Source of the DNA: Pontivivens ytuae
GTDB taxonomy: Bacteria; Pseudomonadota; Alphaproteobacteria; Rhodobacterales; Rhodobacteraceae
Assembly (NCBI RefSeq): GCF_015679265.1
Contig: NZ_CP064942.1
Location: forward strand, 1,086,001-1,150,000
Length of the DNA: 64,000 nt
Reading direction: 5' to 3'
The notes beneath the pieces were generated by a model that saw nothing but the letters and a program-made list of their open reading frames with translations, was not told where the DNA came from and searched no databases. Position 1 is the stretch's first letter. Every line of letters starts with the position of its first letter. Both the position numbers and the translations under genes were made by a program. Of this stretch, positions 24,616 to 33,134 are shown piece after piece.

Positions 24616-25946
24616 CGCACGCCCAGCGCCGTCTCGACCGCGGCACCGATGCGCAGCAGTGCGGCCTCGCCCATCGGGCAGCCCATGACGGAGAGGCCGC
24701 ACATCGGGGTGCCCGTCGGCAGCGTCAGCACCGGCAGGCCCATCAGGTTGCCGATGCGCGTGTTGCGCAGGGCCATCAGGTTCTCGGAGCGGTAGAAGGC
24801 GCCATCCTCGGCCACCCGAGCAGCGTTCGGCGCCAGGATCGGAGCGGTGGGCACGAGCACCGCGTCATAGGCCGCGGTGGCGGCGCGGTAGGCCTTGCGC
24901 AGCTCCTCCAACCGGGCGCGGGCGCGCAGGTAGTCGGCCGCACTCACCTTCGCCCCGGCGAGGAAACGGTCGCGGACCTCGGCGAACATCACGTCGGGGT
25001 TGGCCTCGATCAGCTCGCCTTGCGTGGCGTAGGCCTCGGGCGCAAAGAGGAGCGCGCCGGCCTCCATGCCCTCTGCCACCTCGGGTACGGCGATCCGGTC
25101 GATCCGGGCCCCTGCGTTGGAGAGGCGGGTGACAGCGTCTTCGAAGGCGGCGCCGGGCGCCTCGCGCAGATCGTCGAGGGCCACGGTCTCCAGCACGGCG
25201 AGGCGGAGGTTGGAGGCGTCGCCGCCCTTCAGGTCGGGTGCGGCACCACCACCAAAGGCGTCGAAGATGAGGGCCGCGTCCTCCACCGTCCGGCAGAGCG
25301 GCCCGATCGTGTCGAAATAGGCGCAGAGCGGCACGACCCCATCGAGCGGCAGCGCACCGGAGGTCGTCTTCAGCCCCACGAGGTCGTTCCAGGCGGAGGG
25401 GACGCGGACCGACCCGCCCGTGTCCGACCCGATCCCCGCCGCCGCGAGCCCGAAGGCGACCGAGGTGGCCGCGCCCGAGCTGGAGCCCCCCGGCAGCAGC
25501 TCCGGATCGTTGATGTTGGGCGGCGTGGCGGTGACGGGATTGTAGCCGAGGCCCGCGAAGGCGAGCTCCGTCATGTGGGTCTTGCCGAGGCAGACGAGTC
25601 CGGCGCGGGTGGCGCGGGCGAGCACTTCGGCGTCTTCCGTGGGGACGCGGCCCTTGAGGAGGGCTGAGCCCGCCTCGGTCGCCGTGCCCGCGATGTCGAA
25701 AAGGTCCTTCCAAGAGATCGGCACACCGTCGAGCGGGCCGCGGCGGACGCCGTTCTTCGCTCTCTGGGCCGCGGCCTGCGCCTCGGCCAGGGCGCGCTCG
25801 GGGGTGGTGCGGGCGTAGATCCGCGCGCCGTGCTCCGAGGCCGCGATGGCGTCGAGGTAGCTCTCGGTCAGCGCGACGGGGTCGAGGCGGCCTGCGGCGA
25901 TCTCCCGCCCCAGATCGGCGGCAGGGCGGGTGAGATGGTCGGTCAT
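24612..25946 (-). CDS. Amidase (amidase signature family)
   Basis: A 444-aa amidase-signature hydrolase with the Ser-cisSer-Lys triad: Lys80 (PISWKDLFD), Ser155 (LPGGSSSGA) and Ser179 (GIGSDTGGSVRVP). Length and the C-terminal block GLPVLTLPTGTP are typical of GatA-like amidases, but no gatB/gatC is nearby, so it is probably a metabolic amidase. Start ATG 25946. It is followed by a GNAT gene with a 4-nt overlap. Confidence 0.92.
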   Translation of the reverse strand: MTDHLTRPAADLGREIAAGRLDPVALTESYLDAIAASEHGARIYARTTPERALAEAQAAAQRAKNGVRRGPLDGVPISWKDLFDIAGTATEAGSALLKGRVPTEDAEVLARATRAGLVCLGKTHMTELAFAGLGYNPVTATPPNINDPELLPGGSSSGAATSVAFGLAAAGIGSDTGGSVRVPSAWNDLVGLKTTSGALPLDGVVPLCAYFDTIGPLCRTVEDAALIFDAFGGGAAPDLKGGDASNLRLAVLETVALDDLREAPGAAFEDAVTRLSNAGARIDRIAVPEVAEGMEAGALLFAPEAYATQGELIEANPDVMFAEVRDRFLAGAKVSAADYLRARARLEELRKAYRAATAAYDAVLVPTAPILAPNAARVAEDGAFYRSENLMALRNTRIGNLMGLPVLTLPTGTPMCGLSVMGCPMGEAALLRIGAAVETALGVR

Positions 25947-26024
25947 GGGCGCTCCCTCTCGCGGTCGGCGCACGGTAGCGGGCGGGTGGGGGCGGTGCAA
26001 TCGGAGTGGTTGGGTGTTAGGGGC

Positions 26025-26205
26025 GGGGCCGTCCCGACCGCAGCGGCGGGACCTTTAGCAACCGTTTTCTGCTGCGGCGAAAGACCCCGGATCAAGTCCG
26101 GGGTGGTTGGACGACTTGGTACCGTCCCGGCCAATGCGCCGGGACCGTTGCGCTCCGGTGCGCGCCAAAACCGAAGACCCCGGATCAGGTCCGGGGTGGT
26201 ACCGC
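26025..26205. repeat. Two successive short palindrome pairs
   Basis: Each pair is GTCCC(G)-type palindrome (for example GTCCCGGCCAATGCGCCGGGAC) followed by ACCCCGGATCAAGTCCGGGGT or its GG variant after 30-40 nt. The two pairs are in direct orientation, one after the other. Confidence 0.72.
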
Positions 26206-26222
26206 ATAGAATGGGCGCCCCG

Positions 26223-26429
26223 CCCGGCGGCCACGCCGGGCCGCGCCCGTCCGGGGCTCCGCCCGCGATCCGGTGAAACTGTTCACTGAACAGTTTCCGG
26301 GAAGCCGGATCATCCTCCCCCCGGAGGGCGCGTTGGCGATGTAGTTCGCAGAAGGCGCGACACGGATACTTGAGAGCATGCGCTCAGAAAAAAGCGTTTC
26401 AAGCGCGCCTTCCAGGTCGGCCGCAGCCC
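26223..26429 (-). repeat. Interspersed TIR element, subfamily A long form, copy 4
   Basis: Terminal hairpin CCCGGC-GGCCAC-GCCGGG at 26223-26240, left end GGGCCGCGCCCG (26238-26249), degenerate right end AGGTCGGCCGCAGCCC (26414-26429). The module hairpin at 26267-26311 has GAAACTGTTC/GAACAGTTTC: compared with copy 2 one stem pair changed from C-G to T-A, so pairing is kept. Confidence 0.85.
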
Positions 26430-26601
26430 TCCGCACAACAGCCTATAGGTCGCTAAGTCTCGTCAGGACGCCTGCAGCGTCCGTGTATCGAGCCGATGCG
26501 AGGTCCAGCGCGGAACCACCTCCATAAACCAACCCCAAAATCCACCCCAGCGACTCCGCGCCGCGATGGACATGACGCGCCGCAGCCCCATAGATACGGG
26601 C

Positions 26602-27825
26602 ATGACGCCGGACACCGATATCGCCATCGTCGGGGGCGGGCTGAACGGCCCGGCTCTCGCCCTCGCGCTCGCCTCCGCGGGCTTTCGCGTCACGCTGCTC
26701 GACGCGCTGCCGCCGGAGACCTTCGCCGATCCGGAATTCGACGGGCGCGCCTACGCGATCGCGCTCGGCTCGCAGCGCCTTCTGCAGGGGCTCGGCGTGT
26801 GGGAGACGGTCCGCGACCGCTCGCAGCCCATCAATGATATCGTGGTGAGCGACGGGCGCGTGGGCTTCGGCGGGTCGCCCCTCCACGTCCATTTCGACCA
26901 CCGCGAGATCGAGGAGGGGCCCTTCGGCGCGCTGATCGAGGATCGCTGGCTGCGCAGCGCCCTTGCCGACGCCGTGACGCGCGCGGGGATCGAGACGCGT
27001 GCGCCTGTCCGCGTCACCGGCCAGACCATCCACCCGACCCATGCGGAGCTCGCGCTGGAGGGGGGCGAGACCCTGTCCTGCCGGCTCATCATCGGGTGCG
27101 ACGGCCGCGGCTCAGGCACGGCCGAGCGTGCGGGGATCAAGCGCATGGCGTGGGGCTACGGGCAGACCAGCCTCGTGTGCGCCGTCGAGCACGAACAGCC
27201 GCACGAGGGCGTCGCCCACCAGATGTTCTTTCCCGAAGGCCCGCTCGCGATCCTGCCGCTGCCGGGCAACCGCTCCTCCATCGTGTGGACGGAGGAGACG
27301 GAGCGGGCGGAGGCGGTGCAGGCCGCCGATGACGAGAGCTACCTCGCCGCGCTGCGCCCGCGCTTCGGCGATTTCCTCGGGGAGATCCGGCTGGCGGGCA
27401 AGCGCTACACCTACCCGCTGGGGCTGAGCCTCGCGCGGGCCTGGACGGCGGAGCGGGTGGCGCTCGCGGGCGATGCGGCGCACGGGATCCATCCGCTGGC
27501 GGGTCAGGGGCTGAACCTCGGGCTGCGCGATGTCGCAGCACTCGCCGAAGTGCTGGCGGATGCGAAGCGGCGTGGCGAGGACTGGTCGCGGCCCAGCGTG
27601 CTGGAGCGCTACGCCCGCTGGCGTCGCTTCGACACGGGCGGTCTGGCGCTGGCGACGGACGGGCTCAACCGGCTGTTCTCCAACGATAACCCGGTGCTGC
27701 GGGGCCTGCGCGACCTCGGTCTCGGCGCGGTGAACGCGATCCCGGCGGCGCGGCGCGGCTTCATGCGGGAGGCCGCGGGCCTGACCGGCGACCTGCCGCG
27801 CCTGATGCGGGGCCGGCCGCTGTGA
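26602..27825 (+). CDS. UbiH/UbiF/COQ6-family FAD-dependent hydroxylase
   Basis: A 407-aa flavoprotein monooxygenase. The dinucleotide-binding motif is DIAIVGGGLNGPALALALA near the N-terminus; the second FAD motif is VALAGDAAHGIHPLAGQGLNLGLRD near residue 290. This set is typical of the ubiquinone-biosynthesis ring hydroxylases. Start is uncertain: in-frame ATGs lie at 26566, 26572 and 26602, none with a clear RBS; I chose 26602 because family members begin just before the glycine motif. Which ring position it hydroxylates cannot be told. Confidence 0.88.
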   Translation: MTPDTDIAIVGGGLNGPALALALASAGFRVTLLDALPPETFADPEFDGRAYAIALGSQRLLQGLGVWETVRDRSQPINDIVVSDGRVGFGGSPLHVHFDHREIEEGPFGALIEDRWLRSALADAVTRAGIETRAPVRVTGQTIHPTHAELALEGGETLSCRLIIGCDGRGSGTAERAGIKRMAWGYGQTSLVCAVEHEQPHEGVAHQMFFPEGPLAILPLPGNRSSIVWTEETERAEAVQAADDESYLAALRPRFGDFLGEIRLAGKRYTYPLGLSLARAWTAERVALAGDAAHGIHPLAGQGLNLGLRDVAALAEVLADAKRRGEDWSRPSVLERYARWRRFDTGGLALATDGLNRLFSNDNPVLRGLRDLGLGAVNAIPAARRGFMREAAGLTGDLPRLMRGRPL

Positions 27826-27829
27826 GCAC

Positions 27830-28600
27830 ATGACGTCGGAGGCCGGCTTCGACGCCTACATCATCTGTACCGCGCCACGCAGCGGGAGCACACTGCTCTG
27901 CCGCCTGCTCGCGGCCACGGGCGTGGCGGGGCAGCCGGGTTCTCACTTCCACCGGCCTTCGCTGGAGGGGTGGCTGTCGGCCTACGATCTGCAGGCGGCG
28001 GACTTCGCGTCGGAGCGGGCGGCGGCGCAGGCAGCGCTCGACGCCGGGCGGCGACGTGGTACGGGGCCGAACGGGGTGTTCGGGCTGCGAATGCAGGGAG
28101 GCAGCTTCGACTTCTTCCGCGCGCAGCTCGAGATCCTGCATCCGGGACTGCCGAGCGACGTGGCCCGGATCGAGGCGGCCTTCGGCCGGACGCTCTTCGT
28201 CCACCTCAGCCGCGCGGACAAGCTGGCGCAGGCGATCTCGCGCACGCGGGCGGAGCAGACCGGGCTGTGGCACCGGCATGCGGATGGCTCGGAGCTCGAA
28301 CGGCTCGCGCCGCCGCAGGAGCCCCACTACGACGCGGAGACGATCGCGCGGCACATCGCGGAGCTTACGGCACTGGAGGCGGACTGGGCGCAGTGGTTCG
28401 AGCGGGAGCGCATCTCGCCCGTCCACATCGACTACGACGCGCTCGCTGCCGATCCGCGTGGTGTGCTGGCAGGGTTGCTGGGTGCGCTGAGGCTCGACCC
28501 GGCGGCGGCCGGCGTGGAGGTACCGACGGCGCGGCTGGCGGATGAGGTCAATGCCGACTGGGCGGAGCGGTTTCGCCGCGATGCAGCGCGCGCCGGCTAG
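27830..28600 (+). CDS. Stf0-family sulfotransferase
   Basis: A 256-aa protein with the PAPS 5'-phosphosulfate loop ICTAPRSGSTLLCRLLAATG near the N-terminus and LFVHLSRADKLAQAISRTRAEQTGLWH, the 3'-phosphate-binding region typical of Stf0 (trehalose 2-sulfotransferase-like) enzymes. It starts 4 nt after the ubiH-like gene and is followed immediately (TAG-ATG) by a VOC gene, so the three are likely one operon. Acceptor unknown. Confidence 0.87.
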   Translation: MTSEAGFDAYIICTAPRSGSTLLCRLLAATGVAGQPGSHFHRPSLEGWLSAYDLQAADFASERAAAQAALDAGRRRGTGPNGVFGLRMQGGSFDFFRAQLEILHPGLPSDVARIEAAFGRTLFVHLSRADKLAQAISRTRAEQTGLWHRHADGSELERLAPPQEPHYDAETIARHIAELTALEADWAQWFERERISPVHIDYDALAADPRGVLAGLLGALRLDPAAAGVEVPTARLADEVNADWAERFRRDAARAG

Positions 28601-29227
28601 ATGCTGCGCCTCGACCATCTCACGGTCATCGCGCCGACGCTCGGCGAGGGGGTGGCGCATGTGCGCGATTGCCTCGACCTCGACGTGCCGTTCGGGACGC
28701 GGCACCTCTACATGGGCACCCACAACCACCGCCTGCAGCTCGGCGATCGGGTCTATCTGGAGATCGTGGCGCTGGATCCGGAGGGCACGCCGCCCGGCCG
28801 CGCGCGCTGGTTCGGGCTCGACGATCAGGGCGCGGTGCGGCGGGACTGGGACGCCGGGCGGCGACTGCGGGGGTGCGTGGCGAGCACCACCAACATCGCC
28901 GCCCACGGAGCGCTGTTCGGAGAGGAAGTGCCGCTGCCGCCCGAGGACCCGTCCTTCGCCTTCGCCATCCCCGCCGATGGGTCCCTGCCGATGGGCGGGG
29001 CTCTGCCCTCGCTGATCGACCACCGGGGCGACCCGACCGCGATGGCGGAGATCCCGGATCTGGGCGCGCAGCTGATATCGCTGCACCTAACCCACCCAAG
29101 GCCGGAGGAGATCGCGGCGCTCTACACGGGCCTGTCGCTCGACCGCCCGCCGGAGATCACCCAAGGCGCGGAAACCCGATGGACCGCCCGGATCGAGACA
29201 CCGACCGGCGTAAGAGAGCTGACCTGA
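28601..29227 (+). CDS. VOC/glyoxalase-like domain protein
   Basis: A 208-aa protein starting LRLDHLTVIAPTLGEGVAHV with repeated beta-alpha-beta-beta-beta units typical of the glyoxalase-like (vicinal oxygen chelate) family; ISLHLTHPRPEEIAALY marks the second unit. Function unknown. ATG follows the sulfotransferase stop codon directly. Confidence 0.8.
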   Translation: MLRLDHLTVIAPTLGEGVAHVRDCLDLDVPFGTRHLYMGTHNHRLQLGDRVYLEIVALDPEGTPPGRARWFGLDDQGAVRRDWDAGRRLRGCVASTTNIAAHGALFGEEVPLPPEDPSFAFAIPADGSLPMGGALPSLIDHRGDPTAMAEIPDLGAQLISLHLTHPRPEEIAALYTGLSLDRPPEITQGAETRWTARIETPTGVRELT

Positions 29228-29242
29228 CCGGCCCGCACCTGC

Positions 29243-29620
29243 TCACTCCACCTTCCGGATCTCCTCCATCAGTTCCTTGAAATCGACCAGCGCCGCGATC
29301 TGCTTGTCACCCAGCTTGTCGCGGTCGAAGCTCCCGTCCTCCTTCGTCAGGAGCGCGTCGACCACCGCCTCCAGCGCCTCGGAGATGCGGCCGAGCTGGC
29401 GGCCGTAGCTGCCGGCCTGTTCGAGGATGCGCCGCTCCCGATCCGCATCGGAGCTCTTGCCGAGATTGATGTTGATCAGGCTCCACTGGCCGGCGAAGCG
29501 CAGCCACCAGGTCCACGGCAGGATGTCCTGCGTGACGTTGCCGGAGAACGGGGCGGCGTTGGCCTGCATGGGCCGCACCGATGTGAGGGAGGACGGGAGC
29601 TGAACAGACTGATTACGCAT
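29243..29620 (-). CDS. Conserved-looking hypothetical protein (125 aa)
   Basis: A soluble protein with a striking Trp-rich centre (DILPWTWWLRFAGQWSLININ) and a helical C-terminal half (SYGRQLGRISEALEAVVDALL, ending LVDFKELMEEIRKVE). No signal peptide. I do not recognise a family. It is convergent with the VOC gene (16 nt). Its upstream region, 29621-29720, is unusually AT-rich and probably holds the promoters of this and the creA-like gene. Confidence 0.7.
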   Translation of the reverse strand: MRNQSVQLPSSLTSVRPMQANAAPFSGNVTQDILPWTWWLRFAGQWSLININLGKSSDADRERRILEQAGSYGRQLGRISEALEAVVDALLTKEDGSFDRDKLGDKQIAALVDFKELMEEIRKVE

Positions 29621-29814
29621 TACGCATCCACCTAGCGATGATCACAAAACAGCCACGACACTACATGTAAAAGCATTAGAAACGAACATATGTTTCAGTA
29701 AAGCCGCGGCGCGTGTCCAATTCACCATAGTGTTCAGGCGCCGCGCACCCGGTCGCGATCGCAGGCGAAAACGCGGAGAACGGGCCTATCTCTCTTCACA
29801 AAAGGAGACGCACC
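29621..29814. promoter_or_regulatory. AT-rich divergent promoter region
   Basis: This gap between divergent genes contains an AT-rich island (about 29630-29700) and the 10-bp palindrome AACATATGTT at 29685-29694 within GAAACGAACATATGTTTC. It is the only clearly AT-rich stretch for several kb. The palindrome could be an operator or simply part of a promoter. Confidence 0.4.
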
Positions 29815-30279
29815 ATGATCCGTATCGCCGCACTTTGCGCCCTCATCGCCCTGCCTACCGCCGCCCCCGCCGAAGAGATCGGCGAGGTCACCACCGCCTG
29901 GCGGCTGCTCGGCGCCAATCACCGCATCGTCGTGGAGGCGTTCGATGATCCGAAGGTGGAGGGCGTGTCCTGCTTCGTCTCGCGCGCCCGAACCGGCGGC
30001 ATCCAGGGCTCGCTGGGCATCGCGGAGGACACGTCCGACGCCTCCATCGCCTGCCGCCAGACCGGGCCGATCTCCTTCGAACCCGAGGAGCTTGACGAAG
30101 GGGAGGAGGTTTTCGGCCAGCGCGCCTCCCTGCTCTTCAAGCGGGTGCAGGTCGTGCGCTTCTTTGACGAGGCGCGCAACACGCTGATCTACCTCACCTA
30201 TTCGGACCGGCTGATCGAGGGGAGCCCGAAGAACGCGATCTCCGCCGTCGTCATCCGGCCGTGGGATGCGGCCGGTTAA
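29815..30279 (+). CDS. creA: CreA-family protein, exported
   Basis: A 154-aa protein with signal peptide (about residues 1-18, cleavage near AAPAEE) and the CreA domain: [67 protein letters not shown] (read in sections). The two conserved cysteines are present. CreA is a periplasmic protein of unknown biochemical role. RBS AAAGGAG precedes ATG. It overlaps the convergent next gene by 4 nt. Confidence 0.88.
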   Translation: MIRIAALCALIALPTAAPAEEIGEVTTAWRLLGANHRIVVEAFDDPKVEGVSCFVSRARTGGIQGSLGIAEDTSDASIACRQTGPISFEPEELDEGEEVFGQRASLLFKRVQVVRFFDEARNTLIYLTYSDRLIEGSPKNAISAVVIRPWDAAG

Positions 30280-31076
30280 CGGAAGCGGTTCGCGACGGCG
30301 TCCGATAGGCGGTAGACGTCGGGGCGGCCCTCTACGGGGACGAAATGGCCCTTCTCCACCAGCGTGCCGAACGCGGCCTTCGGCTCCGCCGGTTCCAGCG
30401 GACGGCCGATGTCGATGCGGGTCATCTCGGCCAGCACGGCCTCGCCGCGGAACTCCGTCTCGCCGCGCAGGTGGTGATTGTAGGCCGCCGCAATCTCCAG
30501 TGCGTCGACGGGCCGGCGCGGGCGGCGCGGGGCGGCGTAGTCGCGCAGGCTGAGCATCGGGGCGGCCCGCTTGGCACCGGGCTCCGGCCCCGCCACGCTC
30601 TGCGTCATCGCGCGGTCGAGCGCGCTGGCGAGCGCGTCGTCGGGCAGCGCGGGAGCCATCTTCTCCAGCTCCTCGATGCTGGTGATCTCCTTTTCCGCAC
30701 CGGGCTTCGGCATGGCGAGGTCGCTGTCGGGCGTGGCGGGCGCGCGGGCCGCCGGGGCGCCGGACGCGAAGAAGTTGTCGTCCTCGTCGTCGTCCTCCTC
30801 CGCATCATCGCCCTCGAAGACAAGCGCATCGGCCCCGCCGGTGTCGCGCAGGACGAGGCGGCCGTCGGTCACCTCGGCGTGGAGGGAGCCCTCGGTCACG
30901 AGGCTCGCGTTGAGCTCGGACAGGGGTGCGACGCGCTGGCCGAACTCGGGATTGCGCTGCTCCACCTCCTCGCAGAACGCCACGAGGCGCTGGAGCGTGG
31001 CCACGGGATCCTCGACGCCCTCCATCTCGCAGGAAAACGCGCCGAAGCGCAGGGCAATGCGCGACCGTCGGTTCAT
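30276..31076 (-). CDS. Hypothetical protein with acidic linker (266 aa)
   Basis: A cytosolic protein. N-terminal block [20 protein letters not shown] and [16 protein letters not shown] are of a type I recall from many Rhodobacterales hypotheticals. A very acidic linker follows ([16 protein letters not shown]) and a C-terminal helical domain ([35 protein letters not shown]) with a winged-helix look. No function can be given. Confidence 0.7.
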   Translation of the reverse strand: MNRRSRIALRFGAFSCEMEGVEDPVATLQRLVAFCEEVEQRNPEFGQRVAPLSELNASLVTEGSLHAEVTDGRLVLRDTGGADALVFEGDDAEEDDDEDDNFFASGAPAARAPATPDSDLAMPKPGAEKEITSIEELEKMAPALPDDALASALDRAMTQSVAGPEPGAKRAAPMLSLRDYAAPRRPRRPVDALEIAAAYNHHLRGETEFRGEAVLAEMTRIDIGRPLEPAEPKAAFGTLVEKGHFVPVEGRPDVYRLSDAVANRFR

Positions 31077-31167
31077 GTGTCCCCTCCCTCGTTTTCGGCG
31101 AGCCTAGCCGGGCGGCGGGGCGATGCAAGCGCTTGACGCCGCGTGCGGGAGGCGAAAGGTGGGGCGG

Positions 31168-31818
31168 ATGACGCCGCTCCTCGAATATGATGCACCGGTG
31201 CTACTGGTCGGCGGCGGTCCGCTGGACGCGGAGCTGGTCCATGGGCTCGCCGCGCGCACGTCCGGCATGGTGGCGGCGGATGGCGGGGCGGACGGCCTCG
31301 CGGAACTGGGGCTGCGGCCCGACGCAGTGATCGGCGATCTCGACTCGCTGAAGGATCCGGCGGCGTGGAGCGGCGTGCCGGTGCACCGCATCGACGATCA
31401 GGACAGTACGGATTTCGAGAAGTGCCTCGAGCGCATGGTGGCTCCGCTGGTGCTCGCTACGGGCTTCACCGGCGCGCGGATCGACCACCAGCTCGCGGTG
31501 ATGAGCACGTTGGTGGCGCGCGACGAGCGGGTGATCGTGGTCGATCCGGTGGACATCTGCTTTCGCTGGCGGGCGGGTCTGCGCCTCGACGTGGTGGAGG
31601 GCACCCGGGTATCCCTGTTCCCGATGGGGCGTGTGACCGGGCGCAGCACCGGCCTGCGCTGGCCCATCGACGGGCTGGAGCTGACGCCCGCGGGCCGGGT
31701 CGGCACCTCGAACATCGCGACAGGGCCAGTGGAGGTCGATGCAACGGGGCCACTCCTCGGCATCCTGCCGCGCGCCTGTCTGGACGTGGTGGCGGACGCG
31801 CTATGTGCCGTGGAATGA
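31168..31818 (+). CDS. Thiamine diphosphokinase
   Basis: A 216-aa thiamine pyrophosphokinase (EC 2.7.6.2), which makes thiamine diphosphate from thiamine and ATP. Motifs: GMVAADGGADGLAELGLRPD, AVIGDLDSL, and DQDSTDFEKCLERM, all active-site blocks of the family. I chose ATG 31168 (MTPLLEYDAP); an upstream in-frame ATG at 31123 adds 15 residues of poor character. The stop overlaps the next gene by 4 nt (ATGA). Confidence 0.92.
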   Translation: MTPLLEYDAPVLLVGGGPLDAELVHGLAARTSGMVAADGGADGLAELGLRPDAVIGDLDSLKDPAAWSGVPVHRIDDQDSTDFEKCLERMVAPLVLATGFTGARIDHQLAVMSTLVARDERVIVVDPVDICFRWRAGLRLDVVEGTRVSLFPMGRVTGRSTGLRWPIDGLELTPAGRVGTSNIATGPVEVDATGPLLGILPRACLDVVADALCAVE

Positions 31819-32129
31819 TGCGTTTCCTGCTCCCGCTCGTCCTGCTGGCGGCTTGTGCCGCGCCCCAGGATCCCGCCCGCCCCGACACCTCGGCCGTGGC
31901 GACCGAGGTCGTGGAGCGCATCCTCGCCATGAACTGTCAGGAGCTCGCGGCGACGGAGGCCCTGTTGAACCTGGTGGAGCAGGGCCAGTCCATGGCAGGC
32001 GTCCTGATCGCGGCGGGCGTGGCACCGGGGCTGCGGACGGACATCCTGGGCCAGACAGAGACGGCGCGACGCCAGACACAGGCGCTGATTGACTTCATGC
32101 AGGTGGTGCGGTTCTGCGGCCAGTCGTAG
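31815..32129 (+). CDS. Small hypothetical lipoprotein
   Basis: A 104-aa protein with lipoprotein signal MMRFLLPLVLLAACA (lipobox LLAAC) followed by a polar helical domain (VATEVVERILAMNCQEL, TETARRQTQALIDFMQ). Two cysteines in the mature part may form a disulfide. It overlaps the thiamine diphosphokinase stop by 4 nt, so translation is coupled. No family recognised. Confidence 0.75.
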   Translation: MMRFLLPLVLLAACAAPQDPARPDTSAVATEVVERILAMNCQELAATEALLNLVEQGQSMAGVLIAAGVAPGLRTDILGQTETARRQTQALIDFMQVVRFCGQS

Positions 32130-32570
32130 GGGTGAGGCCCCGGCGCGTCGGCCGGGGCGGTTGATAGGGGTCGAAACCGTCCCGGACTTGATCCGGGACC
32201 TTTCGCAACCCTGGATCATCAAAGACCTCTCGAACATCGGCGAATGTTGCTGAAGTGATCTGGCACGCCTGTACCCCCGGGCCGCTCGACCCTCGGCGCC
32301 CGTCACTCCGATGACAGGTATCGCCGAGGCAACGGCCAGCACCCGATCGGCCTGGCCTCCTTCTCAGCAGAAGGCAATGCCACTCCCACCCTGAATGCAT
32401 CTGCTCGAGCTGCTCCAGCGGCAGCCGTGTCCGAGCGAAGCGGCACTGCGCGCGGCATTCAAGTGGCGCGCAGATGGTGCCCAGTCCGCCGAACTATGCC
32501 GCTGCGCAAAGCCTCGGACCATCCAGCCGTGTCGCGACACCGTTCTCACATCATCCCGATGAAAGACGCC
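32130..32570. other. Intergenic region, 441 bp
   Basis: The first 90 bp hold short palindromes (GCCCCGGCGCGTCGGCCGGGGC and GTCCCGGACTTGATCCGGGAC). A weaker stem (CTCGGCG/CGCCGAG) lies near 32292-32333. Short frames occur (for example from ATG 32396) but none resembles a known protein, so I make no gene call. Confidence 0.5.
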
Positions 32571-33134
32571 CTACGGCACCAGCCACCGCCCTCGCCAGCC
32601 GGAGCTCCGTTCGTAGACCGCCCGGCTGTGCCGCTCCCGCCCCAGATGCAGCAGTTCGATCCGCTCCAGCCGCAGTCGGATCAGCGCGAAACCGGCCCAG
32701 GGGTCGGCGTCGAAGGCGGGCGCTGAGGGTGCGTCGATCTCCGCAGCGGGCTCCGGGCTCACGGCATAGATCGTCCGGCCATGCTCCGGCAGCGCGTCGA
32801 AGGCCGCCCGCGCCGCGGCGTCCTCCACATGGACCGTCGCCGCCCCGGCGAGCCGCATCTGCAGGCTGCGCTTCGCATCCCACACATGCAGCGCCGCGCG
32901 CGGCTCGGCCCGCAGCTCCGCCACTTTCCCGGCCAGCCGGTGCGAGTGGATGTCGAGCGTGCCCGCCTCGCGATCCGCCGCCCGCAGCACCACCGTCCGC
33001 ACCGCCGGGCCCTCGGCCCCCACGGTCGCGAGCGCCGGGCGGTTGGCGGCGGACTTGCTGTCCACCGTGCCGCGGCCGATCAGTTGCCAGGCGTCGTCCA
33101 GGAACGCGCCGAGATCCTCGGGCGCCTCACTCAT
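32571..33134 (-). CDS. Pyridoxamine 5'-phosphate oxidase-like flavin-binding protein
   Basis: A 187-aa split-barrel protein: RPALATVGAEGPAVRTVVLRAADRE and LDIHSHRLAGKVAELRAEPRAALHVWD are the FMN-binding strands of the PNPOx-like fold, and the C-terminal PWAGFALIRLRLERIELLHLG block is typical of the alphaproteobacterial group. Whether it oxidises pyridoxamine phosphate is unclear. It overlaps the AttH-like gene by 8 nt and is the last gene of that operon. Confidence 0.85.
   Translation of the reverse strand: MSEAPEDLGAFLDDAWQLIGRGTVDSKSAANRPALATVGAEGPAVRTVVLRAADREAGTLDIHSHRLAGKVAELRAEPRAALHVWDAKRSLQMRLAGAATVHVEDAAARAAFDALPEHGRTIYAVSPEPAAEIDAPSAPAFDADPWAGFALIRLRLERIELLHLGRERHSRAVYERSSGWRGRWLVP

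Larger units (their letters stand above)
25947..26601. other. Intergenic region made of repeats
   Basis: A gap of more than 600 bp between divergent genes. It holds two short palindrome pairs (26030-26105 and 26132-26200) and the TIR element at 26223-26429. No gene was seen. The promoters of both flanking genes must lie in or beside the repeats. Confidence 0.55.

Noticed and set aside
32396..32560. Short frame starting MHLLELLQRQ in the 32.1-32.6 kb gap
   Set aside because: No RBS, no recognisable family, and overlaps no conserved feature; not better than chance in GC-rich DNA.
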